A stretch of 64,000 bases of DNA from Oscillospiraceae bacterium (GCA_015064155.1 SVST01000003.1:62700-126699), one strand, 5' to 3'; shown: positions 1 through 9,715, numbered from the stretch's first letter. Notes: generated from the sequence alone by a model not told the origin. Translations and numbers: made by a program.

Positions 1-511
1 GGTGGCACGCGACCACACCCTTGGGAGTTCCGGTAGAGCCCGACGTAAAAACGATATAAATGGGGTCGGTATCGATTTGTGCCGCACGAACCGCCTGCAA
101 GGCTTGCGTGCAGGGTTCGGTTGTAATCAAATCCTCATAACGGAGCACTTTTGTTGGAAAGTGCAAGGATTTTGCCAGATTTTCGCCCTTTTTATCGACG
201 ATCAGATAAGGCGCGTTGACGTTCTGCAAAATCGTTTCCATGCGTTTTGTCGGCATTTCGGGGTCAAGCGGCACGTAGAAGCAACCTGCATATACGCACC
301 CGAAAAAGGCGGCGACCTCATTCGGATGCTTCTCCATCAAAATTGCTACGGGAGCCCTTGTAACTTGTAGTCGCAAAAGCGCGCTTCCGATTGCCTGTGC
401 TTGGTTGTAAAGCGCAGAAAAGGTTAAGTGATCCGTTCCGTTGGAATAGGCAATCTTATCGGGAACTCGACCTACGGTATGTTCCAAATACTCTAAAATG
501 TTGGTTTGCAT
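1..511 (-). CDS. AMP-binding (acyl/aminoacyl-adenylating) enzyme, N-terminal part, truncated by window edge
   Basis: Reverse-strand reading from the ATG at 511 gives MQTNILEYLEHTVGRVPDKIAY... and runs off the edge with ...YIVFTSGSTGTPKGVVACH, the A3 motif of ANL adenylating enzymes. Not in the ORF track because it is incomplete. Confidence 0.85.
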   Translation of the reverse strand, partial: MQTNILEYLEHTVGRVPDKIAYSNGTDHLTFSALYNQAQAIGSALLRLQVTRAPVAILMEKHPNEVAAFFGCVYAGCFYVPLDPEMPTKRMETILQNVNAPYLIVDKKGENLAKSLHFPTKVLRYEDLITTEPCTQALQAVRAAQIDTDPIYIVFTSGSTGTPKGVVACH

Positions 512-523
512 GCCCTGCTCCTC

Positions 524-1582
524 TTAATAGTGATACGGATCGGAGGTAACCGTTTTGGTAGCGCGCGTTGGATAGGAGGTACTGTCATACGCATAAAAAT
601 AGTTTCCGATTCCGTTTTCGTCAAAGCGATTTGCCGAGTAAGCGGCAATCTGAGCATCGGTTAACAAACAGCCCTTAAACGAAACACCGCTGAGATTGCA
701 AGCATCAAAGTGATACCATTGCGGAGCTTCCGCTGTTCCGATGTTCACAAGACTCCAATAATGCCGTTCATCCACAATTCCCTCGGTGCGTTTGATATCC
801 AGATTGTCGATTCCAAGACGGGTCAGGAGGGCTTTGGAAACGGCGAAATAGGTATAGCAGTCACCGTATCCCTTTTTCAGTCCCTCGTAAGCGGCGCGCA
901 CCCAATCGTTTTTATCCGAATAGGAGTCATAGCGAATGGTATAATAGACGTAATCAAAGACCTCTCTTGCCTGTTGCTCCTTGCTGATTCCTTTGGAAAT
1001 ACGCTCGGCAATCACCGCATCCACTTTTTCCCACAGCATTGCCTCGGTTACCGTTTCACGATATACCCAGACCATCACTTGAAGCGTTGCCTGATTGCCT
1101 GCGTGGTCGGTTGCCGTATAGAGGACGGGATAGTTTCCCTCTTTGCTCAGATTCACGGAAGAGGAGTCAACGTCAAGCGTTACGGCACCGTCAAAATCAT
1201 CGGTAACTTGCACGTGCTCCAGATAGGCAATCCCTTCTCCAAGGAAAACGCTGATATCCTTTTCGCCAACGATTTGCGGAGCAGTTTGGTCGATTCCCAG
1301 TGTCAGCTTCACCTTACACTTCTTTTCTTTCCCCTTTGCATTTTTGTAAATTACGGTCAGGTTATAGTCCCCCAAAGAAGAAAAGGTATAATCCTCTTCA
1401 AATCGGGCAGAAGCCCCTTTGGGCATGGTTTCGAAAAAGTCTTCGGCAGATGGTAAAGCAGCACCAACCGACCATTTCAAATCGCGTGTAGGCGGCACTT
1501 TAACCGCCCCGCAGGAGGGCAACAGTAAAAGTACAATTGCCAAAGCACAAAGTGCCGAACTGTATTGCATTCTTTTTTTCAT
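524..1582 (-). CDS. Lipoprotein with Ig/cadherin-like region and transglutaminase-like domain
   Basis: Signal peptide and lipobox (LLLLPSCGA); YGDCYTYFAVSKALL...HYWSLVNI...WYHFDAC gives the Cys-His-Asp order of transglutaminase-like domains. Confidence 0.8.
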   Translation of the reverse strand: MKKRMQYSSALCALAIVLLLLPSCGAVKVPPTRDLKWSVGAALPSAEDFFETMPKGASARFEEDYTFSSLGDYNLTVIYKNAKGKEKKCKVKLTLGIDQTAPQIVGEKDISVFLGEGIAYLEHVQVTDDFDGAVTLDVDSSSVNLSKEGNYPVLYTATDHAGNQATLQVMVWVYRETVTEAMLWEKVDAVIAERISKGISKEQQAREVFDYVYYTIRYDSYSDKNDWVRAAYEGLKKGYGDCYTYFAVSKALLTRLGIDNLDIKRTEGIVDERHYWSLVNIGTAEAPQWYHFDACNLSGVSFKGCLLTDAQIAAYSANRFDENGIGNYFYAYDSTSYPTRATKTVTSDPYHY

Positions 1583-1634
1583 TGTGTATCACTTCCAATC
1601 CGATTCTTTTAACGCTGAACCGCACGATTCCCTA

Positions 1635-2108
1635 TCATTCGGTTTTCTTGCTCTTCTGACGCATATTTGCAAAAAAAACTCGTAAAAGTGCTAAGGATTC
1701 TTCGGCGAGTAATCCGTTTTCACAAGTGGGAGAAGCTTCAAGCGGAAATTCGGTCAGGTCCAGAAGGCTACCCAAGGCACCGGCACGCGGATCCTTGGCG
1801 GCAAATACAATGCGAGAAATACGCGCGTTGATTGCGGCACCCGCGCACATTGGACACGGTTCCAGCGTGACGTACAGCGTACAATCCGAAAGCCGCCAAG
1901 TACCAAGCGTTCGGCATGCCGCTTCAATTGCCAAACGCTCTGCGTGTGCAGTGGCGTCCGAATCGTTTACGCATCGGTTGTGCGCCCGTGCGATCAAACG
2001 GTCCCCTTGAACAATCACGGCTCCAACCGGGATTTCTCCTTCTTCCATCGCCTTTTGCGCCTCCTCTATGGCAAGACGCAACCACTTTTTATCAACCGAG
2101 CAAGCCAT
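1635..2108 (-). CDS. tadA: tRNA-specific adenosine deaminase
   Basis: HAERLAIEAA and TLEPCPMCAGA zinc/catalytic motifs. Confidence 0.95.
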   Translation of the reverse strand: MACSVDKKWLRLAIEEAQKAMEEGEIPVGAVIVQGDRLIARAHNRCVNDSDATAHAERLAIEAACRTLGTWRLSDCTLYVTLEPCPMCAGAAINARISRIVFAAKDPRAGALGSLLDLTEFPLEASPTCENGLLAEESLALLRVFFANMRQKSKKTE

Positions 2109-3111
2109 AAAACACCGCCATTCCGATCATAGAAAGCACCTCAACGGCACAAATCACAACGAAAAAGGTCATCGTTGGTGCCCAGAATAACCGCTTCATC
2201 CCTTTAGCGGAAACCGGATACAGTGCAAACTGATCCGACGCGAGAACTTCCTTGCCGAAGACACCCTCGTGAAACTCTTTTTTTCTGCCAAACGATCGAT
2301 AAAGCAAAAGGATCATTCCAATCACTCCAAGCAAAAGAATCGACAAATTCAAAATCATCACCGTAAGTTTGCCTTGGAGAGGAATTTCACTCGATTGATT
2401 GATCAAATCCTCGGTCATTGCCGTAAGATTGTTCAAAATATGCAACAAAACGCAGGGCCAGATGCTGCTTGATGCCTCATATAGGATTCCAAGGAAAATG
2501 CCCGCAACGAATGCATAGAAAATCTGCGTTGGATTTTGATGCATCAGGGCAAACAGCAAGGAGCTGATTAAAATTGCGTTGGAGCGTCCAAACGGTAAAA
2601 GATTGGTTAGAACGGCACCGCGAAACAGCAGCTCTTCGCAAAAGCCGGGAACCAAACAAACTACAAAAAAATGCAAAATCAATTTATAAGGTTCTTGTCC
2701 CTCGACCGTTTGTTGCGCAAAGAAGAAGGTGCTCTTCTCTCCGAACCGAATGAAATCGGTGAATGCTGTATTCAGATATGCGGCGGCAAAAATCACGGCA
2801 ATTCCGAGTGGAATCGCACAAAGAGATCGCAGAGGAAACCGAACGGAAAGCTTCATCGGACGGTAAAAATACGGGGATCTTGTCAAGGATAGCTTCAGCG
2901 TTATACAAGGGATCAAAAAGCAAAGGAGGTAACCGAATCCGTACAGAATTTGATATACGATAAACCCCGTTTGGTTACTATCCGGCAGAATCGAGCCAAG
3001 ATAAAACATTCCCCCGCGAAACGCTAAAAAAATCCCCCAAAAAAGAAGAAGCGCAGCTCCGATCTTTTCAATTACCTTGCGATAATAAGATTCGTTTGCC
3101 GTCAAATTCAT
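2092..3111 (-). CDS. CPBP family intramembrane glutamic endopeptidase
   Basis: Polytopic protein with EELLFRGAV and a downstream LHILNN motif. Confidence 0.85.
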   Translation of the reverse strand: MNLTANESYYRKVIEKIGAALLLFWGIFLAFRGGMFYLGSILPDSNQTGFIVYQILYGFGYLLCFLIPCITLKLSLTRSPYFYRPMKLSVRFPLRSLCAIPLGIAVIFAAAYLNTAFTDFIRFGEKSTFFFAQQTVEGQEPYKLILHFFVVCLVPGFCEELLFRGAVLTNLLPFGRSNAILISSLLFALMHQNPTQIFYAFVAGIFLGILYEASSSIWPCVLLHILNNLTAMTEDLINQSSEIPLQGKLTVMILNLSILLLGVIGMILLLYRSFGRKKEFHEGVFGKEVLASDQFALYPVSAKGMKRLFWAPTMTFFVVICAVEVLSMIGMAVFYGLLG

Positions 3112-3154
3112 ATTCGCATTCTCCTTTCGTCAAATAAACGGTATTTTTGTAAAC

Positions 3155-4747
3155 TCAAGCACGGTGCATCCGTTTCAGTCTTACGGTTTTCCACGAGCCG
3201 TATGCAATCAAAAGCAACACGGCAATCGCACAAAGATAAACGAACAGATTACCGATTCTCATGTATAGGGTCATTTCGGTGCGCATCGAAACCTCTGCTA
3301 CCGCATACCCCTCTTCTAAGGGATCGATCCAAGCTTTAATTGATCCGTCGGCGGAAATAACGGAAGAAATTCCCGTATTGGCGGCACGTACGAAATCCCG
3401 ACCGCTTTCGATTGCGCGAAGCTGTGCGTGTGCTTGATGCTGGTAAACCGCGGCAGAATCAAAAAACCAACTGTCGTTACTGGAAATCAACATCAGCTCC
3501 GCACCGTCGCGAACGCTGTCAATTGTCAAGCTTTCGTAAATGGAATCGAAACAAATCAAGGATCCCAAGGTGCCAAAGGAGCACTCAAAAAGTGCGGAAT
3601 CTACCCCCGGGGTTAAATCGTCGTTCAATGCCGAGAGGTCTGCCAGCGGCGGAACCAAGGTCATAATCACGTTGCGCATCGGCACGTATTCCCCAAACGG
3701 TACCAGGTGTCGCTTGGCGTAAACCTCCGTCCGAAAGCTTCCGTCGGGATCGATCATAAACAGCGCGTTGTATTCGTTGTCGTTTTCGTCCACGTGAAGC
3801 GCACCGACTACGAGCGTTACGTTGCATTCCTCGGCAAGCTCTTGGACAAATCGACCGTTATACGAGGTTTCGGTCAACACGTATGGAAACGCGGTTTCCG
3901 GCCATACGACAAGCGTTGCACCCTCTGCGGCGGCTTCTCGCGTCAGTCGTCCGTAAATGTCGCGCGTAAGCTCGTCGGCGTCAATTCCCCACTTGTCGTG
4001 AGAATTCATGTTTCCCTGAATCACCGCAACCGTTATTTTTTCAGCGCTTTGTTGCTTTTTTACCGTACGAACGATGCCGCCGTATGCAAAATTTGAAACC
4101 AACAAAACAGCGGCGGTCAAAGAGGCTACCAAGGCTTTTTTTCTGTACAAAAGAGCGTATGCCAAAAGTCCGTTGACCACCAAAATCAACCAACTGACAA
4201 AATAAGAACCGAAAAGTGCCGCACTTTGAAGTCCCGATAAAAGATGCACCTGTCCAAGTGCAAGACGTCCCCACGGAACTCCCGTCCATCCGATGGTCGA
4301 AGAAAATTCAAATAAAACCCAAAGGGAGGCAAAAACAAACGGACGTGCAAACGGCATGCGTTTGCCGATCTCTAATTTTTCCAACAAGCCAAACAAGAGA
4401 AAGACGAATCCGCCCATAACCGCCTGCAACAGCGGAAGTCCTAACCAAGCGGCGGCAATCACGACAAGACTTGATTTGTTGTCCATACCAACGAAATCAA
4501 GCGGATACAGATTGACAAACCAATGGTAAATAACAAAATAGAATACGTAGACCGTTAAAAATCCGTAACGGTAAGCGCGCCAAAGACTTTGGTTTTCACA
4601 CGAAAAGAAACGGTATACACCGATGAAAAGCGGAATCATTACGACCCATTGCAATATGCCAATCTGCGGATAAATCAACGGGATTGCCGATAAAGCGGCA
4701 CCGATTACCAACCAAAGCAACGCTTTCAGGCAAGCTTTGTTTTTCAT
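3155..4747 (-). CDS. lnt: Apolipoprotein N-acyltransferase
   Basis: Multi-TM N-terminus plus nitrilase domain with VVWPETAFPY, YAKRHLVPFGEYVP and LICFDSIYES (Glu-Lys-Cys triad). Confidence 0.9.
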   Translation of the reverse strand: MKNKACLKALLWLVIGAALSAIPLIYPQIGILQWVVMIPLFIGVYRFFSCENQSLWRAYRYGFLTVYVFYFVIYHWFVNLYPLDFVGMDNKSSLVVIAAAWLGLPLLQAVMGGFVFLLFGLLEKLEIGKRMPFARPFVFASLWVLFEFSSTIGWTGVPWGRLALGQVHLLSGLQSAALFGSYFVSWLILVVNGLLAYALLYRKKALVASLTAAVLLVSNFAYGGIVRTVKKQQSAEKITVAVIQGNMNSHDKWGIDADELTRDIYGRLTREAAAEGATLVVWPETAFPYVLTETSYNGRFVQELAEECNVTLVVGALHVDENDNEYNALFMIDPDGSFRTEVYAKRHLVPFGEYVPMRNVIMTLVPPLADLSALNDDLTPGVDSALFECSFGTLGSLICFDSIYESLTIDSVRDGAELMLISSNDSWFFDSAAVYQHQAHAQLRAIESGRDFVRAANTGISSVISADGSIKAWIDPLEEGYAVAEVSMRTEMTLYMRIGNLFVYLCAIAVLLLIAYGSWKTVRLKRMHRA

Positions 4748-5724
4748 AGCAGCTTTTCACCCTCCCTCAAAAAATCCTTTAAAAACCAAATCTCATTCAA
4801 ATCCAGTGAAAAGGATTTTCCGTTCAAATAGCCAAGCGCGTGATCGGTATCCAAAAATCGAAATTCCAAGCAATAAGCGTAAAGTGCTTGATATTTATAA
4901 CCCTTTTGCCGATCCGTGCGGTTGATTCCGTATTTTCCGTCACCAACCAATGGGTGTCCGATATGAGAAAGATGCGCTCGAATCTGATGCGTTCTGCCGG
5001 TAACCAGCTCCACCTCTAAAAGAGTTTCCTCTCCTTTTTGACGCAAAACACGGTATTTTGTGATAATTTCCTTGTATCCGTTCTTTTTGGTATCGGAAAC
5101 CTCTACCGTATTCCTTGCGGAATCCTTACGCAGCCATCCGTGAAGTGTCGCACGCTTTTCCTTGACAGCACCGTGTACTACGCACAGATACCGTTTTGAC
5201 AGCTCGTCGTTTCGAATTTTTTCATTCATAACGCGCAGAGCTTCGGCATTTTTCGCCGCAATAACGATTCCTCCCGTGTTTCGGTCGATTCGATTGCACA
5301 AAGCAGGGGCAAACGATTGCTCCTCTGCTGGATCATACTCCCCCTTTTGCGCCAAATATGCCTGAACGTGCATAATCAGCGTGTTTTCCGCGGCTGCCGT
5401 ATCCTCGTGAACCAGCACCCCGGGACGCTTGTTCAAAAGCATAATGTTTTCATCTTCGTATACGATATTCAATTTGGGGAGAATCCGAAACAGCGCGCCA
5501 AGATCCTCCTTGGGCGATGCAAAAAATTCATCTCGGATAAACAACTGGATCACGTCCCCCTCGCAAAGCATATAGCTTTGCTGGGTTCTGGCACGGTTCA
5601 CCTTGATCTTTTTGGTACGAATGTATTTGTACATCAAAGACGTGGGCAACCCCTTTACGGCTTTGGAAAGAAACTTATCCAGCCTTTGTCCCGCATCGTT
5701 TTTTTGAATGGTAAACTCCTTCAT
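4744..5724 (-). CDS. RluA family pseudouridine synthase
   Basis: S4-like N-terminus; NRIDRNTGGIVIAAK catalytic motif; GRTHQIRAHLSHIGHPLVGDGKYG. Confidence 0.93.
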   Translation of the reverse strand: MKEFTIQKNDAGQRLDKFLSKAVKGLPTSLMYKYIRTKKIKVNRARTQQSYMLCEGDVIQLFIRDEFFASPKEDLGALFRILPKLNIVYEDENIMLLNKRPGVLVHEDTAAAENTLIMHVQAYLAQKGEYDPAEEQSFAPALCNRIDRNTGGIVIAAKNAEALRVMNEKIRNDELSKRYLCVVHGAVKEKRATLHGWLRKDSARNTVEVSDTKKNGYKEIITKYRVLRQKGEETLLEVELVTGRTHQIRAHLSHIGHPLVGDGKYGINRTDRQKGYKYQALYAYCLEFRFLDTDHALGYLNGKSFSLDLNEIWFLKDFLREGEKLL

Positions 5725-5942
5725 GTATCAAGAACGGGAAAGCTTCTGCAATGCTTTCCCCTCTGCTCCTTTAGAACTTGAAATTCCCTTTATTGAAATT
5801 CATCTTCTTAATTATACAACCCCTTTCTGTTTTTTTCAAGTACAAATTGCAAAAAGTAGATCTTTTTTTACATTTTTTTATTTACAAAAGCAAAAAAAAA
5901 TGGTAGAATAAAAGAGAAATGATGAACACTCAAGGAGTTTTT

Positions 5943-7253
5943 ATGAACGATATCGGTTTTACCGTTGGAATTTATACGCTGGGGTGCAAGGTCAACCAAT
6001 ACGAATCCGAAGCCATTGCCGAGGAATTTCAAAGAAACGGATTTCAAGTGCAAGCACCTACGCAATGCTGTGACATATACGTCATCAACACGTGTACCGT
6101 CACTGCCGAATCCGATCGCAAGGCAAGACAATTTATTCGACGGGTAATCCACAAAAATCCAAACGCCTACGTTCTGATAACGGGGTGCTACGCGCAAGTG
6201 TTCCCCGATGAAGTCGCAGAGATTGGCGGTGTAGATTATATTTGCGGCAATGCCGAAAAGCTTTCTGTGGTTGAAGCGGCAAAAGCCCTTGTAAAACGCG
6301 GTAAAAAGCGGCAAAAGCCTGAAATCAAGCAACTTTCTCCCGATGAAAACGGCTTTGAACGGATGCATATCACACAGTTTGACCGCACTCGGGCATACGT
6401 AAAAATCGAAGACGGATGTGAAAATCACTGCAGCTATTGTATAATCCCCTTTGCAAGAGGAAGCGTGCGATCCAAGAATCCGCAAGACGTCTTGCAGGAG
6501 GTCAAGACGCTTGTTGCGGGCGGTTGCCATGAAATCGTGTTAACGGGAATCGAAACCGCCTCCTACGGAAAGGATCTCGGCGGCTATACGCTTGCCGATC
6601 TTCTGACCGAAATTGACCGCATTCCCGACGTTGGCAGAATTCGTTTGGGATCTTTGGATCCAAGCATGATGAAGCAACCCTTTGTGGATAAAATCAGTAG
6701 CCTGCGCTCTCTTGCACCGCACTTTCATCTTTCCATGCAAAGCGGCTCCGACCACGTTTTGGCAGCCATGAAGCGAAAATACAACACCCGTATGGCAAAA
6801 GAGGCGGTCACTCGCATTCGAAGCGCGATTCCGAACGTACAATTTACAACCGATATCATTGTCGGGTTTCCGGGAGAAACCGAGGAGGATTTTCTGCAAA
6901 CGGTGGCTTTTGTGCAGGAAATCGGCTTTTTGATGGTTCATGTTTTTCCCTATTCCCGCAGAAAAGGAACCCTTGCCGATCAAATGAGAGAACAAGTGCC
7001 GCAAGAGGTAAAGCATCAACGGGTAGCAATTCTTTCGGAAGAAGCCGCAAAAGCTCGGGCACGTTGCTTGGATCAAAAAATAGGACAATCTGATTTGATA
7101 TTGGTAGAGGGATATAAAAACGGTATGGCATACGGTCACACAGCCGATTTTTGTGAAGTATCCGTCCCTATGTCGCGCCCCTGCGCACTCGCGCATCTCC
7201 CCGTTCGAATCGTATCGCACGACGGAACGGTATGTATCGGAGAACTGCGCTAA
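5943..7253 (+). CDS. mtaB: tRNA t6A37 methylthiotransferase MtaB
   Basis: TLGCKVNQYESE; radical SAM CSYCIIPFARG. AAGGAG Shine-Dalgarno supports the start at 5943 within the 5919 ORF. Confidence 0.92.
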   Translation: MNDIGFTVGIYTLGCKVNQYESEAIAEEFQRNGFQVQAPTQCCDIYVINTCTVTAESDRKARQFIRRVIHKNPNAYVLITGCYAQVFPDEVAEIGGVDYICGNAEKLSVVEAAKALVKRGKKRQKPEIKQLSPDENGFERMHITQFDRTRAYVKIEDGCENHCSYCIIPFARGSVRSKNPQDVLQEVKTLVAGGCHEIVLTGIETASYGKDLGGYTLADLLTEIDRIPDVGRIRLGSLDPSMMKQPFVDKISSLRSLAPHFHLSMQSGSDHVLAAMKRKYNTRMAKEAVTRIRSAIPNVQFTTDIIVGFPGETEEDFLQTVAFVQEIGFLMVHVFPYSRRKGTLADQMREQVPQEVKHQRVAILSEEAAKARARCLDQKIGQSDLILVEGYKNGMAYGHTADFCEVSVPMSRPCALAHLPVRIVSHDGTVCIGELR

Positions 7254-7286
7254 CCACAAGATTATCACATAGAAAGGAGCCAAAAA

Positions 7287-9404
7287 ATGGCTTTCCACGG
7301 AACGGTCCGCAATTTCGGGACTTACACAGATCACCAAATCTTACAAACCAAGCAAGATCTCTCGTTGCAAATGTCCCCGACCAAGCTCCGCGCTTGTGCC
7401 GCTTATTTTCACAACGAGCTGCGCAGAGATCCGTATATTGAAGAGTTGCGCTTTTTGGATGCGTTCTGCAGTGAGGAAACACCCTCCCCTTTGTCGATTG
7501 CTCCAACCGAGCTCTATACCAACGATTCCTTTGTGGCGGAAACCTATGCGGATATGATGCAAAAGCGTCGTGCACTGTCGCCGGACGCCACCCATCCCTG
7601 CACCTTTTCCGAGGCATTTGGATTGATGGGAAATTATTTGGACAGATCCGGTAAAAAGGTAACAACTCCCGTTGAAACCTATTTTTTTGAGGATTGTAAG
7701 GCAATTCCCGGACTTACCGAATCCGAGGATATCCTATCGATTTCAAATGCGCGTTACGGATTGCGCCAAACCTGCCAAAGAAAGCTTCCGTATGAAGACT
7801 CGGACTTGTTCATTCTTCTTGCTCCCGCAGCTCAGCTTTCTCACGGTGAGCAGGCAATCGAATTGAACCGTTTTTTGTCGAACGAAGAAATCGTTTCGCA
7901 CATCAAAAAACTGCGTTCGGTGGGAAATCGCGGGGTATTGTTTGAGCTTTTACAAATGACCGACGGCGTGGCAATCGATTTGAACCGTTTTTCCAGAACC
8001 GAAGAACCGCTTCCTCTCTCCTCGTTGATTAAGCTTCATATCGGCAATTATTTGGTTCGCATTTCCGACTCTTACTTTGAAGAATTTGAAAAAGTCGCCA
8101 AAAAGCACTCGCTGTTTACACTTCGGTTTGCAAGAGTGTATGCGTCCGGCTTTATCTCGGTGGGGTACGGAAACGAGCAGCCTCTCGTTTGGAGCAATTC
8201 CTTTATACGCTCGCTTTTTGACCTGCAATCGGTCTCGGTGTACCTGAAAAAGGAGGAAGGTGCCGCACTTTCGGCAATTGAACATATTCCGCACCGTGTT
8301 GGCAGCTCTCCTTACGTCATTGAAAAGAATCCGCTTGCCACCCCCACGGTTTTAACACACAAAAACAGTGTGTACACTGCGGCTTTTTCGAGTCCGCAAG
8401 AAGCGTTTTTCCGGAATGCGTTGGATACGGCACTCGCAACGGTCATTACCCTTGCGGCAAACGGAATCCCCTATTCCAAGCAGCTGCTTGCCGTAAACCT
8501 GAATCTGCCGGAGCCGATCACCGATCCGACTACCGTAGCCGCATCGGCATCTGCTATTTTGGGATTGTACCGTCTTCAGGCAGAGCTCGGAATTCCGTTA
8601 TCCACGGGAAAGCTTTCCTCCGATCCCGAAATCAACTCTCCGGAAATCACCGTTTTTTCGACCGGAACCGGAAATACCGTGCTTCCAAACGTTTTTTCGA
8701 CCGCAAACAACCGTGTATATTGCGTAGCTCCCGAATTTCATGAAAACGGTCTTCCGAATTTTGATAAATTACGCGTTTTTCTGGATTGGCTGACGAACCT
8801 TGCCGAACGAAAGGTTTTAATGAGCGTTCGCGTGCTTTGCCGAAAAACGGTAACAGACGGAATTCTTGAGATGAACTCCGAGCACTATGCGTGTGCGATG
8901 AACGGAACGTCCTTGTTCGACATGAAAGAGCGTCCGTTTGCCGTTCTGTTGGAATCCCGCGTTGAATTGAACGTTCGCTGTGTGGGAATCACGAAAGAAA
9001 GAGTAATTGAAGCCGATTCCACTCCCCATGAAACGCTTCCGAAAAACAACTGCTTGATTTATGCGGAAAGACCGCATATCGTTATCTATGCCGCATCAAA
9101 CGATCGCGGTGCGCAGGCATTGGCGATTCTGCTCACCCAAAAAGGTGCTTTCGTGTCGGTATTTTCTCCGATCAGCGTTCCGTATCGGTTTGCGGAAGCT
9201 TTACTGGATGCACAAACCTTTATTGCTTGCGGACAAGTGGACTATCCGACTTCCCCGTACGTCAGCTTTGCCTTGGAAACGCTTTCGCGTGCCGACGGTC
9301 GATTGCTCTTTTTGGGCGGTGCAAAAAAACCAACTGCCGTAAAAGGATTTGTTCTTCCCAACGGTATTTCTGAGGAAATCGTTGATCAGATCTGCAAAAT
9401 TTGA
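7287..9404 (+). CDS. Uncharacterised 705-aa protein resembling a degenerate FGAM synthase (PurL)
   Basis: YFHNELRRDPYIEELRFLDAF resembles the PurL linker (YF..E.RDPT..E.R.LDT); GVAIDLNRF...GNYLVRISDSYFEEFEKVAKKHSL resembles the first AIRS-like half; DGRLLFLGG...VKGFVLPNGI resembles the region around the GATase Cys. Confidence 0.6.
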   Translation: MAFHGTVRNFGTYTDHQILQTKQDLSLQMSPTKLRACAAYFHNELRRDPYIEELRFLDAFCSEETPSPLSIAPTELYTNDSFVAETYADMMQKRRALSPDATHPCTFSEAFGLMGNYLDRSGKKVTTPVETYFFEDCKAIPGLTESEDILSISNARYGLRQTCQRKLPYEDSDLFILLAPAAQLSHGEQAIELNRFLSNEEIVSHIKKLRSVGNRGVLFELLQMTDGVAIDLNRFSRTEEPLPLSSLIKLHIGNYLVRISDSYFEEFEKVAKKHSLFTLRFARVYASGFISVGYGNEQPLVWSNSFIRSLFDLQSVSVYLKKEEGAALSAIEHIPHRVGSSPYVIEKNPLATPTVLTHKNSVYTAAFSSPQEAFFRNALDTALATVITLAANGIPYSKQLLAVNLNLPEPITDPTTVAASASAILGLYRLQAELGIPLSTGKLSSDPEINSPEITVFSTGTGNTVLPNVFSTANNRVYCVAPEFHENGLPNFDKLRVFLDWLTNLAERKVLMSVRVLCRKTVTDGILEMNSEHYACAMNGTSLFDMKERPFAVLLESRVELNVRCVGITKERVIEADSTPHETLPKNNCLIYAERPHIVIYAASNDRGAQALAILLTQKGAFVSVFSPISVPYRFAEALLDAQTFIACGQVDYPTSPYVSFALETLSRADGRLLFLGGAKKPTAVKGFVLPNGISEEIVDQICKI

Positions 9405-9442
9405 AATAATTGAAAAAAACAACAAAAAATTTCAAAAAAGAC

Positions 9443-9471
9443 TTGCAATTTCAAAAAAGATATGGTATAAT
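9443..9471 (+). promoter_or_regulatory. Predicted sigma-A promoter for rpmB
   Basis: TTGCAA - 17 nt - TATAAT. Confidence 0.8.
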
Positions 9472-9544
9472 AATTGGCGTTGTACAGTATTTTGTGCGTC
9501 GGCAGAAAAAATCCGACGGAATGATTGTTCTAGGAGGTGTCAAA

Positions 9545-9715
9545 ATGGCAAAATGTTGTATCTGCGGTAAGGGCGTTGTTTTTGGTCAGAATGTTTCTCA
9601 CTCGCACAGAAAAACGAACAGAACATGGAAACCCAATATTCGCAAGGTTAAGCTGGAAGGCAGCAAAGCAATCAATGTTTGTTCTCGTTGCCTGCGCACT
9701 TTGAAAAAGGCTTAA
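9545..9715 (+). CDS. rpmB: 50S ribosomal protein L28 (zinc-ribbon form)
   Basis: MAKCCICGKGVVFGQNVSHSHRKTNRTWKPN...CSRCLRTLKKA. Confidence 0.97.
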   Translation: MAKCCICGKGVVFGQNVSHSHRKTNRTWKPNIRKVKLEGSKAINVCSRCLRTLKKA

